38,610 bases of DNA from Thiohalocapsa sp. (lineage in GTDB: Bacteria > Pseudomonadota > Gammaproteobacteria > Chromatiales > Chromatiaceae): assembly GCF_022340605.1 (NCBI RefSeq), contig NZ_JAJDNQ010000071.1, positions 1 to 38,610 on the forward strand, read 5' to 3'. Below, in pieces: positions 24,630 through 33,441 of this stretch. A model generated the notes under the pieces. That model was not told where the DNA came from, did no database searches, and saw nothing but the letters and a program-made list of their open reading frames with translations. Made by a program: the position numbers and the translations under genes. How positions within the stretch are numbered: the stretch's first letter is position 1; each line of letters starts with the position of its first letter.

Positions 24630-25052
24630 TTGCACGCGCACCTGCCCCCGGATCCAGCATTGCGGGTTAAGGCGCTGGAGAGCCTGCTGGTCGAGAAGGG
24701 GCTACTGAACAGCGCAACGGTCGACCGCTGGATCGAAGTCTTCAGCGAGGAGGTCGGGCCAAAAAACGGCGCACGGGTGGTGGCACGTGCCTGGACGGAC
24801 CCGGCCTTCAAAGCGCGCCTGCTGGCCAGCCCCACCGACGCGATCACCGAGATCGGGAAGGCCCGTGCCGCGCGCGATCCGGCGAACGGCACGACCTACT
24901 ACAACCATGTCGTCGCCGCCTTGGAGCAACTGATGGACAAGAGCGGGCACTTGCCGCCAGACCTGCTCGCCAAGCGCAAACGGCAGTGGGAGGATGCCTA
25001 TCGCAGAACACCTCATGGACAAGCCGTGCGGTTGCATGCGTTGGAGGGCTGA
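24630..25052 (+). pseudogene. Collapsed nitrile hydratase: alpha-subunit start fused to accessory-protein end
   Basis: A 140-codon open frame in two parts. Residues 1-75 match the N-terminus of a nitrile hydratase alpha subunit ([54 protein letters not shown]). From about residue 90 the sequence is the C-terminus of a nitrile hydratase accessory (beta-like activator) protein ([20 protein letters not shown], then [16 protein letters not shown]). The alpha-subunit metal-binding CxxCSC motif, the whole beta subunit and the start of the accessory protein are missing, which fits one large in-frame deletion across an alpha-beta-accessory operon. The first codon is a TTG with no ribosome site. The family once hydrated nitriles to amides; the remnant cannot. 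Confidence 0.82.
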
Positions 25053-26393
25053 GCGGGCACGTCGACAGCTGCTGCCATGCTCGCGGGAGGTCCGACCGTG
25101 GCGACTGCACCATATTGTTTCAGGTCGCCCGGAGCTGGTCTTTCGACCTCGCGCAAAAGCCATCGAGCTGGCGTTATCCAGGCTTTCATCCGGTCACGCG
25201 GTGAAAGCGATCGTCTGCGTCCCGTAGGAGGGGTCGTTCTGGAGCCGGAAGAACTGATTCGGAATTCGCCACATCGTCTGCCAGCCGGTTAACCCGTAAC
25301 GATGTACGGCGGAGACCCCAAGCCGATGGCGGGAATTTATGTGGTGGATTGCTTAAGTGAAAGTCCGTGCAACGCGTATGCAACGGAAGTCCCGATCATT
25401 CACGATCCTTATTCGCGATTGATTTCCGTAGGCAACTGAAAACGTCAGCTTTTTTTGAAGCCCGCTGTTGCCCGCCCGAATTTGCTTGGTGAGTCGGGAC
25501 TCCCAGCGGGCGACGCGGGTGGGGTCTGCTGGGCGCAGAATCAGGGCATTGCGGTGTAGTTGGCGCGTGGACGAGCCGAGCTTGGTACCGAATCCGGACG
25601 GTGGTTGAGACTCGTAAGCAACGACGTTTGCGAGGGTCTCGACTATACTTTGCAGCACAAAAAGCCGAGTGCTATAGTAGGAAACAGGCTCGTCGACGCC
25701 ACGCCGGGTATCGCGGGGACGACATGGACCTGCCGCTTGGCGACCAGCCGCGTACAGCTCCGAGTCGAGCACCCACGCCGGCACTCTTGCCAGCGCGGTG
25801 GGAGCGACTAATAAACATAGAGAGATCCGACGGTTGCACGACAAGAGAGAGCGAAGAGATGCGTTCCAGGACGCGTAGGCGCGGGCACCTGATGAGTTGG
25901 GCGAGGACGACGGCCAAGACTTAGGCACGCCCTGAATGGCCCCGCCGACAGGATGCAAGCGGACACTCTCAATAGACACGCGGAGGCATTCAATGCAAAT
26001 AAAAGAGCAGACGAGCGATGGCGACGCCACGCTGAACGTGTGCAAATGAGTCGGGGGACCAGACGGCCAGAGATGCTGCTTCGGCATCTCATTTATTGTC
26101 GGGTCGTAGATAACGCATAGGTCTTGCAAACTCCACGGTGGCGCGGAAAGCAGCGGTTGATCTTCATCTGGACCCAAAAGGGGCTGACGATGGAATCCTG
26201 CGGGGCTCGCTCAGGACTAGCGGCGCCGAGGCGCGCAGGGCTCAAGCAGAGCGTCGGCAGCATCTGCGGCGATGCCGGCTCGTCGTCTGGCTTCGTCCCC
26301 GATGAGCCAATGTTCGGGTATTTGAGGTAGGAGCCGGGTTTGGGCGACGGACCGCTGATTTACTCCGCTCAACAAACAAAAATGAGGCTTCGC
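25053..26393. other. Long non-coding or decayed region
   Basis: About 1.3 kb, visibly less GC-rich than the window average. Several open frames exist, the longest on the minus strand at 25353-26177, but none shows a family motif, a ribosome site or codon bias like the real genes. Near 25150-25228 the + strand reads AKAIELALSRLSSGHAVKAI followed closely by a stop, which resembles the tail of a zinc alcohol dehydrogenase; this is a weak call. The region most likely consists of decayed genes. Confidence 0.4.
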
Positions 26394-27881
26394 ATGCAAG
26401 TCAGCCATCCGGAAATCCTTGATCCTATCTCCCGCGGTACGTTCGCTCCGACCCTGTTCACGCAGGGAGGACTCGCGGCAAGTGCGCCTCGCCTGCTCCA
26501 ACTGGCTGCCTCGTTTGCCCTGGCAGCCGTCGTCGCCCTATTCGTTCCGGCGTACGCCGCAGGCGCAGAGGAGCGCCTTGGCAACCTTGACGCGGAGCGT
26601 CCTCCCGGCGAGGACGGCATCTTCTTCACGACCAAGAATTACGTCGAGACATTCTATCCCCTTTGGTTCACCCACACGCAGTTCAAGGTCGCGCCGCACA
26701 ATCAATTGATAGGACCCGACAAGATCTCGCCACTCTACCAGGGCGTTGTCGCCATCAACGACGACACCTTGTACGCCAGCTCGCCCATCGACGTCACATC
26801 GGGGCCGGTCACCCTGACCGTTCCGGAAACCGACGCGGGCTACTCGGTTCTCCTGCTCGATCCGTTCGGCAACGTTTACGAGTCCGGCGTCCCCTCAAAG
26901 GCCGCGGGTGTGGCGACCCCTACCACCGTCTATTCCCTGGTCGCCCCGGACTACTCGGGGCCGGTGCTCACCGGGACGACGACGGTGAGGCTCCCACTCG
27001 CCTTCATGGTGCTGATCTTCCGGGCGGACCGATTCAGCGACGACATCGACCAGACGGCGGAAGCGGCCGCGTTCCGCGCCGCGCTGGAAGTGAACGGTAG
27101 CCCGACGAGCATTCTTCCGGTCGCGGAGTTTGCCTTTCCGGTCAAGACCATCGCCGACACCCTCGTCCGCAGAGATCCAATCACCTTCCTCAGCCAGACG
27201 CAGCAGGCGATTGCCAGCGCCTCGACACCACCACTGACGCAGCAAGAGCAAAAACTGTCCGACGACTTCGACGCCATGTTTGGAGACGGGTCGAGCCTCT
27301 CGCCAGAAGAAGAAGCCCTGTTCGCGGACGGCGCCGGGGCAGCGCACGATGCGCTGCTGCGCAATTACCTTGGGAATCGCGACGCCAATAACTGGATCCA
27401 CTTCACGAACATCGGCGACTGGGGCGATAATGTTCTCGACCGGGCGTCAACCACCGAGTTTATCCAGTTTGGTAACGGCATCGAAACGGCGGCCTATTAC
27501 CACACCTTCCTGGACGGCAACGGCGCACCGTTGGAAGGGAGCGACCCGGACGCGTACTACACACTGACGTTTCCGCCGGACGCGATCCCCGAGGCGTCCC
27601 GCTTCTGGTCTCTCACCGCCTATACCCCAAACGCCATCGAGCTGATCCCGAACCCCATCGACAAGTACCTGGTGGCCAGCTATACACCGGGACTGGAGGA
27701 AAGCCCCGATGGATCGATCTCCATCTACATCTCCCAGACACAACCAGACGGCGTGCCGGAGGCAAACTGGCTCCCGGTCTCCGATCGGGCCTTCAATCTG
27801 ATGTTGCGTGTTTATGGCGTGGTGCCCAACAGCGATGTCGCGAACAATACGTACGCGCCGCCGCCCGTTGAGAAATGGTGA
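26394..27881 (+). CDS. Secreted DUF1254/DUF1214 protein
   Basis: A 495-residue protein with an N-terminal hydrophobic stretch at about 33-52 ending in PAYAAGAEE, consistent with export despite a long leader. The DUF1254 part includes FKVAPHNQLIGP and INDDTLYASSPIDVTSGPVT with YSVLLLDPFGNVYES. The C-terminal DUF1214 part includes SRFWSLTAYTPNAIELIPNP, DKYLVASYTPG and PEANWLPVSDRAFNLMLRVYG. Biochemical function of these families is unknown. I chose ATG 26394 because GAGG lies six bases upstream; ATG 26382 and a TTG at 26340 with AGGAG upstream are alternatives. It stands alone, less GC-rich than the core genes, in an accessory region. Confidence 0.85.
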   Translation: MQVSHPEILDPISRGTFAPTLFTQGGLAASAPRLLQLAASFALAAVVALFVPAYAAGAEERLGNLDAERPPGEDGIFFTTKNYVETFYPLWFTHTQFKVAPHNQLIGPDKISPLYQGVVAINDDTLYASSPIDVTSGPVTLTVPETDAGYSVLLLDPFGNVYESGVPSKAAGVATPTTVYSLVAPDYSGPVLTGTTTVRLPLAFMVLIFRADRFSDDIDQTAEAAAFRAALEVNGSPTSILPVAEFAFPVKTIADTLVRRDPITFLSQTQQAIASASTPPLTQQEQKLSDDFDAMFGDGSSLSPEEEALFADGAGAAHDALLRNYLGNRDANNWIHFTNIGDWGDNVLDRASTTEFIQFGNGIETAAYYHTFLDGNGAPLEGSDPDAYYTLTFPPDAIPEASRFWSLTAYTPNAIELIPNPIDKYLVASYTPGLEESPDGSISIYISQTQPDGVPEANWLPVSDRAFNLMLRVYGVVPNSDVANNTYAPPPVEKW

Positions 27882-28013
27882 ACGCGTGTCGGCGGCACTA
27901 CCCGGAGAACATTCCGACCATCTCCCCTAGGCTCCGAATCGGCATTCTCGGCACAGCGGCGGTCTGCACGTACCTGCTTCGGGGTGCCTCACGGCGCGCG
28001 AGGCCCGATCATC
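27882..28013. other. Short convergent intergenic gap
   Basis: Gap between the DUF1254 gene and the end of a frameshifted small gene on the other strand. No terminator hairpin with a T-run is seen. Confidence 0.4.
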
Positions 28014-28276
28014 CTAGAACTTGCGGTCCACATAGTTGTGGATCTCGCTCATCAAGGCGGCTGTTTGATCCCTAAACCCCGCGTGTCCATCGCTGCGCGC
28101 GCCCGGCCTCTGATCTTCTCCAGCAGATCCCAGAGCAGCGGCGACATCAGATTTGCGTAGATCAGGGCCACGAGCAGCTCAGGGCGGGCGGCCGCGTCGA
28201 ACAGCGTTGGCCGTGCGGCCTGCGCCAACTCGTCGAGCGAAAAAGATTCTGCCCCAACGGAATCTATCGGTTTCAC
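28014..28276 (-). pseudogene. Small helical gene with an apparent frameshift
   Basis: A GTG at 28276 opens a frame with a coding-like helical sequence: DELAQAARPTLFDAAARPEL, then IYANLMSPLLWDLLEKIRGR and AAMDTRG, stopping soon after at GIKQPP. One base shift near 28070, in the GGGGTTTAGGG stretch, would instead continue as FRDQTAALMSEIHNYVDRKF and a stop at 28014, which looks like a natural C-terminus. The GTG overlaps the stop of an upstream frame ending RRSTAAFVGQ. I do not recognise the family. The frameshift is inferred from residue quality, not from an alignment. Confidence 0.4.
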
Positions 28277-28574
28277 TGCCCCACAAACGCGGCTGTTGAC
28301 CTGCGATCGACAGCACGGCCCATGTCGATGATCTGGTCCTGTTGCATCGCGTATAGCGCGGGCGCCCTTATGCGACTGCGGTCTCCCGCGGGTGGATCAG
28401 GCCGAAGACTAGAATCCGAAAGTGAGTCTCAGAACCATGGACGACCGCCAGCGGATTGTCGGCGACCCCGGGGGCCATTTGGGACCTGAGGCGTGACATC
28501 CGTTCACGCCTCGGTAGTCACGGCCGATCTTCGTCGGCTGCCTATAAGGGAAGGGACGCGAATCGCGGGGCTCG
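28277..28574. other. Intergenic region with possible minus-strand remnants
   Basis: About 300 bp. On the minus strand one frame reads ADNPLAVVHGSETHFRILVF, then GLIHPRETAVA and a stop, near 28380-28480, and another ends RRSTAAFVGQ near 28280. Both look like C-terminal fragments of decayed genes, but I cannot name them. Confidence 0.3.
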
Positions 28575-29132
28575 CTATTCGGGTGACGTCTGCACGCAGG
28601 CTTCACCGGAGGTGACAATTGGGATTGGTCCCGCGTCCGTCGTGGCGCTCAAGGTCATGGACTTGATACAGGTACCCCCGCCCACCACGAAGGTGAATTG
28701 GAAGGTTGCCGACTGCCCTTCCTGGATGCCGAGCAGCCCACACCCAGGCACTGAGGCCACTCCCGGCGCGATCGTCGTGGTGGCCTCTGCGGTACCAATT
28801 CCGGTAATCGGATCGATGCTGTAGGTGCCCGAGCCCGTTTGCGTTGCCGGACATAGACCTGCGATGTTTTGAGTCACGTTCAATTCCGTGACGTTGCCTT
28901 GGCCATCAAAACACACCCGACCCACGAAGGCGATACCGTGCAACACCAGATCCTTTGAATCAGCGATCAATGCCCCGTTATCACCGACGCTCACCTTTGG
29001 CCCCAACATCTGACCAGACTCGGACGTCACATAACATCCCGAGAGGGACGTGTCGTCGAATGCCAAAGCGGCAGGTCCGACCGAAATCAAGACGATCAGA
29101 CCGAGAACAACCGCGTACCGTGAACAAGACAT
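28575..29132 (-). CDS. Small secreted protein of unknown function
   Basis: A 185-residue protein with a clear signal peptide (MSCSRYAVVLGLIVLISVGP, then AALA with cleavage before FDD). The mature part is rich in Gly, Ser, Thr and Val and looks beta-stranded, with cysteines in SGCYVTSES, GRVCFDGQG, AGLCPATQ, PGCGLLG, GTCIKSM and EACVQTS that could form disulfides. The ATG at 29132 has a strong GAGGAGG site five bases upstream. I do not recognise a family. It is likely exported and soluble in the periplasm or outside the cell. It is less GC-rich than the core genes and stands alone. Confidence 0.8.
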   Translation of the reverse strand: MSCSRYAVVLGLIVLISVGPAALAFDDTSLSGCYVTSESGQMLGPKVSVGDNGALIADSKDLVLHGIAFVGRVCFDGQGNVTELNVTQNIAGLCPATQTGSGTYSIDPITGIGTAEATTTIAPGVASVPGCGLLGIQEGQSATFQFTFVVGGGTCIKSMTLSATTDAGPIPIVTSGEACVQTSPE

Positions 29133-29485
29133 GTGGACCTCCTCAACGCTTGTGTTGCGGACAGCCTCGGAAGCGTCCCCTCGACGCATCCGATCAACGA
29201 CAGTATGTCCGTCTCCAGCTGCCGGAACCGCCGGATTTGTCTGGCGCATGGCCCCTTGTCTCCCCCAGGTCAGACCCATGGCAAACAGGCCAGGAGACGG
29301 CCTATAGCGAGGCAACAAGAGGCCCAGGGAGGGAGATGCTGCCCGCTTATCGCGGAATGTTTCCGCTGCGGGCCTGGCCTATACAGGTCGGCTCGTGGCC
29401 GGGACTCTGCCGCTTCGGGAGACGGGGGTCAAAGTGCGCTAATGGTCAATGCTATCGAAAGCGTGCGACGACTGGCTCCACCTCT
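29133..29485. other. Intergenic region
   Basis: 353 bp between the secreted protein gene and the end of the GH57 gene, both on the minus strand. I see no gene, repeat or hairpin worth naming. The promoter of the secreted protein gene should lie here. Confidence 0.4.
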
Positions 29486-31657
29486 TCACGCCAGAAAGAT
29501 CCGCTCCAGCGCGCCCCTGGACACGTTGCCACACTGGTCCTCGGCCTCGAGGTAGTAGCGCACATCGCCAGCGCCGACCGGCAGTTCGGCGGTGAAGTAG
29601 TCCGCCGTGAGCTTCGCCCCGGTCTGTGTGGGATAGGGGCCATGGTTGCGCATGGGCAGCCGTTGCTCGCCGCTGGCCGTGCGCAGGATCAGGTCGACGC
29701 GCGTCAGGCCGGAGCAGTCAGCGACAAAGGCATGCACGGTGCCCTGTCGCGGCGCGTCCAGCAGGCAGCCCTGGCCCCAACGCTTGCCGCCGGGGTTCTC
29801 TGGCGTGACCCAGGGCGGGAAGATGGTCGGGCCGGTTTGATCGCGGCGGGCGGAGCGCAGCGCGTTGATGGCGGGCTTGACGAGGTCGGCGCCGGCGTTG
29901 GCGGCGTTGGTAACCTGCTCGTCCCAGAGCGTTTGCCCGGTCCAGTACCAATAGCAGCTCGTCTCCGCCGTGAGCAGGAGCCGGATCGCCTCGGGGAGGC
30001 GCGAGTCGCCGGGCTCGCAGTCCTCCAGGGTGTGCACCAGGTTCTGAAAGGCAGTGAGCACGGCCCAGGAATTCAGGTCCGGCGAGTAGGGCTGCTCATA
30101 GCGGCTGAACCACTTCATGAACTGCGGATCGCCGTTGTCGGCGCCGGCCCAGGCGCCGGGCTCGATGTGAATGACCCGCGCGGGATCGGGCGGAAAGCGC
30201 TCCAGATAGTCCTCGGCGGTGGTCAGCTCGAAGCGCTGATCCTCTTTTAGCCATTCCACCAGGCGGCCGGTGTTGTGGTGGTAGTAGCTGTCGGCACCAC
30301 CACCGTGGTTGTCGCCGTCGGAATGGAGCAGGAAGAAGGGCGGATGCGCCGGGTCGAAGCTGCCGCTGTCGACGATGCGCTGGTAGAGCTGCCCCAGCAC
30401 ATCGGGGTATTGCAGTGCGCCGAAGCCGCCGCGGGCGTCCTCGTTGCCGATGTAGCGCTCGGCCGGGATGGCGATGAGCTTGTGCAGCCGGCCGTCCGGA
30501 TCCTCGTAGCCGACGTACTCAGGTCTAAGCAGCGACGGCGAGACCTTCGACGCCGCCCAGATGTTATGCAGTTGCAGCCAGTCGTCCACCGGTGGATTGA
30601 CCTGCTCGGCGGGATTCGGCGGCAGCATGCCCTCCTCGATGCCGGCGTAGGGGTAGTCGCGACAGGCGCGGAAGCGATGGATGGAATCGTAGATCACCGC
30701 CTCGACGCCGGCCTCCACCAGCGCCGGGATCATGCGCACGTGAAAGGCCGTCTCCGGCGGGAACAACACGCGTGATGCCGCGACGCCGAAGGCGCGCTCG
30801 ATGGCGCCGCGATGCCAGGCGATCTGCCGCACGATGTCCCGATGCGGGATCAACGGCATCAGCGGATGGAAGTAGCCGAGCCCCGCGAAGCTGATGCGCG
30901 GGTTGCCGAGTGCGGTGGAGGCGCCGGCCATGCGCCGCAGGGCATGGTTCCAATCGGCGAAGCGTCCGCCGCAGCGACCCTCGTCGGCGCAGCGGTCGAG
31001 CTGCTCGATGAGCGAGCCGCTCCAGCTCGTGGACAGACCGGCGTGGGGGAGCCCGCCGTCCATGTACCGTTGCACCGCAGCGGGGATGAAGTCCGTGTAG
31101 TTGCCGCCCCGAGAGCCGAAAATCTGGTCCTTTTCGCCGTCCCAGGCGTCGCGGTCGGCGGTGTTGTAGTACGGCTGGTGCATGTGCTTGTGGATGCCGA
31201 AGTACAGCTTGACCGCTGCACCACCGGGGGCACCGCCCGAGACCGCGGGCTGTATGGTCGCGGGAGCCCGCGCCGGGGCGTCTGCGCCCCCGTCGCTGGC
31301 ACCCTGGCCCTGCCCGACCAGGCGAATCTCGCGGAAGTCCTTGATCCACTCCCCGCCCCCGGCGTGGTCGATGTCGGCGCGGCGGCAGCCTTCCACCTGG
31401 ACGTCGATGCGCTCGCCGGCGACGGCGCCTGGCGGCACCTCAACCACATACGCCCAGTCGCCGCTGTCGGCTTGCCGGGCCTCGACCGAGGCACCGTTCA
31501 GGAGCGTTTCCTGGCCCGCGGCGCGCAAGATCACCTGCGGAAAGGGGATCTCGCCGTCCGCGGTGAAGCTGATGGTGAATGCCGGGTGTTGGCCGTTGGG
31601 ATCGACGCGGAGATCCCGCGGGCAGTCGATGGTGAGTAACGTCGTGAAGATGCGCAT
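29486..31657 (-). CDS. GH57-type glycoside hydrolase
   Basis: A 723-residue protein. Residues 1-115 form a beta-rich domain, followed by a flexible Ala/Gly/Pro linker (about 116-147). The GH57 (beta/alpha)7-barrel starts at KLYFGIHKHMHQPYY, whose HMHQP is the family's first conserved motif. FPPETAFHVRMI places Glu302 as candidate nucleophile, and FLLHSDGDNHGGG places Asp446/Asp448 as candidate acid. The C-terminal part has a further beta domain (RVDLILRTASGEQRLPM to RYYLEAEDQCGNVSRGALER). GH57 enzymes act on alpha-glucans, as amylases, branching enzymes or 4-alpha-glucanotransferases; which one applies is not clear. No signal peptide, so probably a cytoplasmic glycogen-related role. The ATG at 31657 lacks a strong ribosome site. 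Confidence 0.87.
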   Translation of the reverse strand: MRIFTTLLTIDCPRDLRVDPNGQHPAFTISFTADGEIPFPQVILRAAGQETLLNGASVEARQADSGDWAYVVEVPPGAVAGERIDVQVEGCRRADIDHAGGGEWIKDFREIRLVGQGQGASDGGADAPARAPATIQPAVSGGAPGGAAVKLYFGIHKHMHQPYYNTADRDAWDGEKDQIFGSRGGNYTDFIPAAVQRYMDGGLPHAGLSTSWSGSLIEQLDRCADEGRCGGRFADWNHALRRMAGASTALGNPRISFAGLGYFHPLMPLIPHRDIVRQIAWHRGAIERAFGVAASRVLFPPETAFHVRMIPALVEAGVEAVIYDSIHRFRACRDYPYAGIEEGMLPPNPAEQVNPPVDDWLQLHNIWAASKVSPSLLRPEYVGYEDPDGRLHKLIAIPAERYIGNEDARGGFGALQYPDVLGQLYQRIVDSGSFDPAHPPFFLLHSDGDNHGGGADSYYHHNTGRLVEWLKEDQRFELTTAEDYLERFPPDPARVIHIEPGAWAGADNGDPQFMKWFSRYEQPYSPDLNSWAVLTAFQNLVHTLEDCEPGDSRLPEAIRLLLTAETSCYWYWTGQTLWDEQVTNAANAGADLVKPAINALRSARRDQTGPTIFPPWVTPENPGGKRWGQGCLLDAPRQGTVHAFVADCSGLTRVDLILRTASGEQRLPMRNHGPYPTQTGAKLTADYFTAELPVGAGDVRYYLEAEDQCGNVSRGALERIFLA

Positions 31658-31975
31658 AAGCCAGAAAGCGAGATAGGACGAATGGGGTTGACGGTAGCAC
31701 AGCCCGGACACGGGCTCGCTCGGCCGGCCCGCCCGGACCGGCGACGACCACCGCGATGGTGCCCGGCGTAGATGATCAATGCCTGCCCGTCCGTGACCGC
31801 GGATCATGGGCTCGCGGCGACAACCGGCGTTGCGCCGCGCCTGAGAAACGCGGGCGCAACAGCATCGATTCGCGCGCCGGGCCGCCTCGGGGAGGGGCGG
31901 GCAAGCGCAGCGCAGTCCACCATCGCCGCGCCCGGCCATCAAGCCCAAAACGCGGATTTCGTGTCGATACCGGGC
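31658..31975. other. Intergenic region upstream of the GH57 gene
   Basis: About 320 bp, divergent between the GH57 gene and the palindromic repeat ahead of the DUF89 gene. No supported gene or clear promoter consensus. Confidence 0.4.
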
Positions 31976-32072
31976 AAGTATTCGCTGTAGGTCGGTTTGG
32001 CGATCGTGTAACCAGACCATCAACGGCGAACCGTCGCCCAGCGTCGGGTTACGCTGCGCTAACCCGACCTAC
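31976..32072. repeat. Nested palindromic repeat, copy 2 (inner element)
   Basis: Matches copy 1 (29-172) from AAGTATTCG through the inner element. Left arm GTAGGTCGGTTTGGCG at 31987-32002; right arm CGCTAACCCGACCTAC at 32057-32072, pairing with two mismatches. The outer right part of copy 1 is missing here. It sits 70 bp upstream of the DUF89 gene. Confidence 0.8.
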
Positions 32073-32142
32073 GCTCCTACCGCCGCCCCAAGCCCGGGTT
32101 CACGGTGCCAGGTTGGCGGCTCCGCGCACAAAGGTAGCTACG

Positions 32143-33009
32143 ATGAAGATCTATCTGGACTGCTGGCCCTGCTTCATGCGCCAGGCATTGAGCGCGGCCC
32201 GTCGCGCCGGTGCGCCGCCCGCCCAACAGCGAGAGATCCTGGAGGAGACCATGGCGCAGCTTCAGGCGCTGGCAGCCGCGGCGACGCCGCCGGAGCTGGG
32301 TGAGCGCATCCATCGGCTGGTGCGAGAGCGCACCCGCCACCCGGATCCCTATCTGGAGAGCAAGCGCGCAGCGACGGCCCAGGCGCTGACGCTGTACCCG
32401 GAGCTCAAGGCCAGGGTCCAAGGGGCCGCGGACCCACTGGAAACGGCCGTGCGCATCGCCATCGCCGGCAACATCATCGACTACGGCGCCGCCGAGCACT
32501 TCGACCTTGTCGAGACCCTGGAGCGAGTGCTGACCGCACCGCTCGCCGGCGGCGGCATGCCCGCGCTGCGCCACGCCATCTCGGCAGTGGACGCGGTGCT
32601 CTACCTGGCCGACAACGCCGGTGAGACGGTGTTCGATCGGGTGCTGATCGACACCCTCGGCGTGCCGGTGGCCTACGCGGTCAAGGCGGGCCCCGTGCTC
32701 AACGATGCCACGCGCACCGAGGCCGAGGCCGCCGGGCTGCACACCGTTGCCGAGGTCATCGACACCGGCTCCGACGCCATGGGGGCGCCGCTGATGCTGT
32801 GCTCGCCGGCGTTCCGCCGGCGCTTCGATGGCGCCGCGCTGATCATCGCCAAGGGACAGGCGAACTACGAAACCCTGAGCGCCGTCTCCGCGCCCATCTG
32901 CTTCCTGCTCCAGGCCAAATGCGGCGTCGTCGCCGACGATCTCGGCGTTGCGACCGGCAGCGTGGTGGTGAAGGCCGCCGCCGCACTCGCCAGATTCCCG
33001 GCGGCGTAG
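32143..33009 (+). CDS. DUF89 (ARMT1-like) metal-dependent phosphatase family protein
   Basis: A 288-residue protein of the DUF89 family. The N-terminus has the CxxC pair (Cys7, Cys10 in LDCWPCFMRQAL). Central motifs are GNIIDYGAAEHFDL, the metal-site ADNAGETVFDR and AKGQANYETLS, with LLQAKCGVVA near the C-terminus. Members with this architecture are metal-dependent phosphatases, thought to act on sugar phosphates or damaged phosphometabolites. Length is normal for the prokaryotic form. The ATG at 32143 begins just before conserved sequence, with AAAGGT upstream. It stands alone between dispersed repeats; the substrate is unknown. Confidence 0.9.
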   Translation: MKIYLDCWPCFMRQALSAARRAGAPPAQQREILEETMAQLQALAAAATPPELGERIHRLVRERTRHPDPYLESKRAATAQALTLYPELKARVQGAADPLETAVRIAIAGNIIDYGAAEHFDLVETLERVLTAPLAGGGMPALRHAISAVDAVLYLADNAGETVFDRVLIDTLGVPVAYAVKAGPVLNDATRTEAEAAGLHTVAEVIDTGSDAMGAPLMLCSPAFRRRFDGAALIIAKGQANYETLSAVSAPICFLLQAKCGVVADDLGVATGSVVVKAAAALARFPAA

Positions 33010-33441
33010 GCCAAGCAGGCACGGCTCATAAGATCGGCCGCCCACGCGGGCGCCCGGTCGCGGCGAGGACGCCGCTCCCACAGAGCCACGGACCGTCGCG
33101 GCGAGGACGCCGCTCCCACGGGGCGACGGCACTCGACGCAGTTGATCGAGGCCGGCGATTCCATAAGCCGCGCCCGGGTCGGCGCGAAGGCGTCTGTCGT
33201 CATCTCATTCAGGGTGCTTCCTATCAAAAGGACCCCACCTCAACCGCCTTGTCGCCTTTACCCCCTCAGGCTAGGGTTAAAGAGACGTTACACGCCTCCG
33301 TGCCCAGCGCGGAAGCGATGATTGTCAGTCACGCCACAACCACACCGCGATCTGACTCTACACCCGGATCGCTTGTCTTGCGGCTTGTATCTCTGATTGC
33401 CTGCCTCCTGCGGCGTCTGCAACTGGAGAGTGAGGTTGAGA
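33010..33441. other. Intergenic region holding REP-like units
   Basis: 432 bp. The first part carries two REP-like units listed separately. The rest (33130-33441) shows no gene. It becomes less GC-rich and leads into the next gene, whose GAGG ribosome site is just before 33442. Confidence 0.5.
33057..33119 (-). repeat. Two tandem REP-like units
   Basis: GTCGCGGCGAGGACGCC followed by GCTCCCAC occurs at 33057-33081 and again, identical, at 33095-33119, 38 bp apart. It is the reverse complement of the unit inside korB (13388-13412) and of 35217-35240, with one base different. Confidence 0.75.

Noticed and set aside
24445..24660. Minus-strand 71-codon open frame before the nitrile hydratase remnant
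   Set aside because: No recognisable family, no ribosome site, and it overlaps the start of the remnant.
25353..26177. A 274-codon minus-strand open frame in the long gap
   Set aside because: No ribosome site, no domain and no codon bias like the true genes; the region seems decayed.
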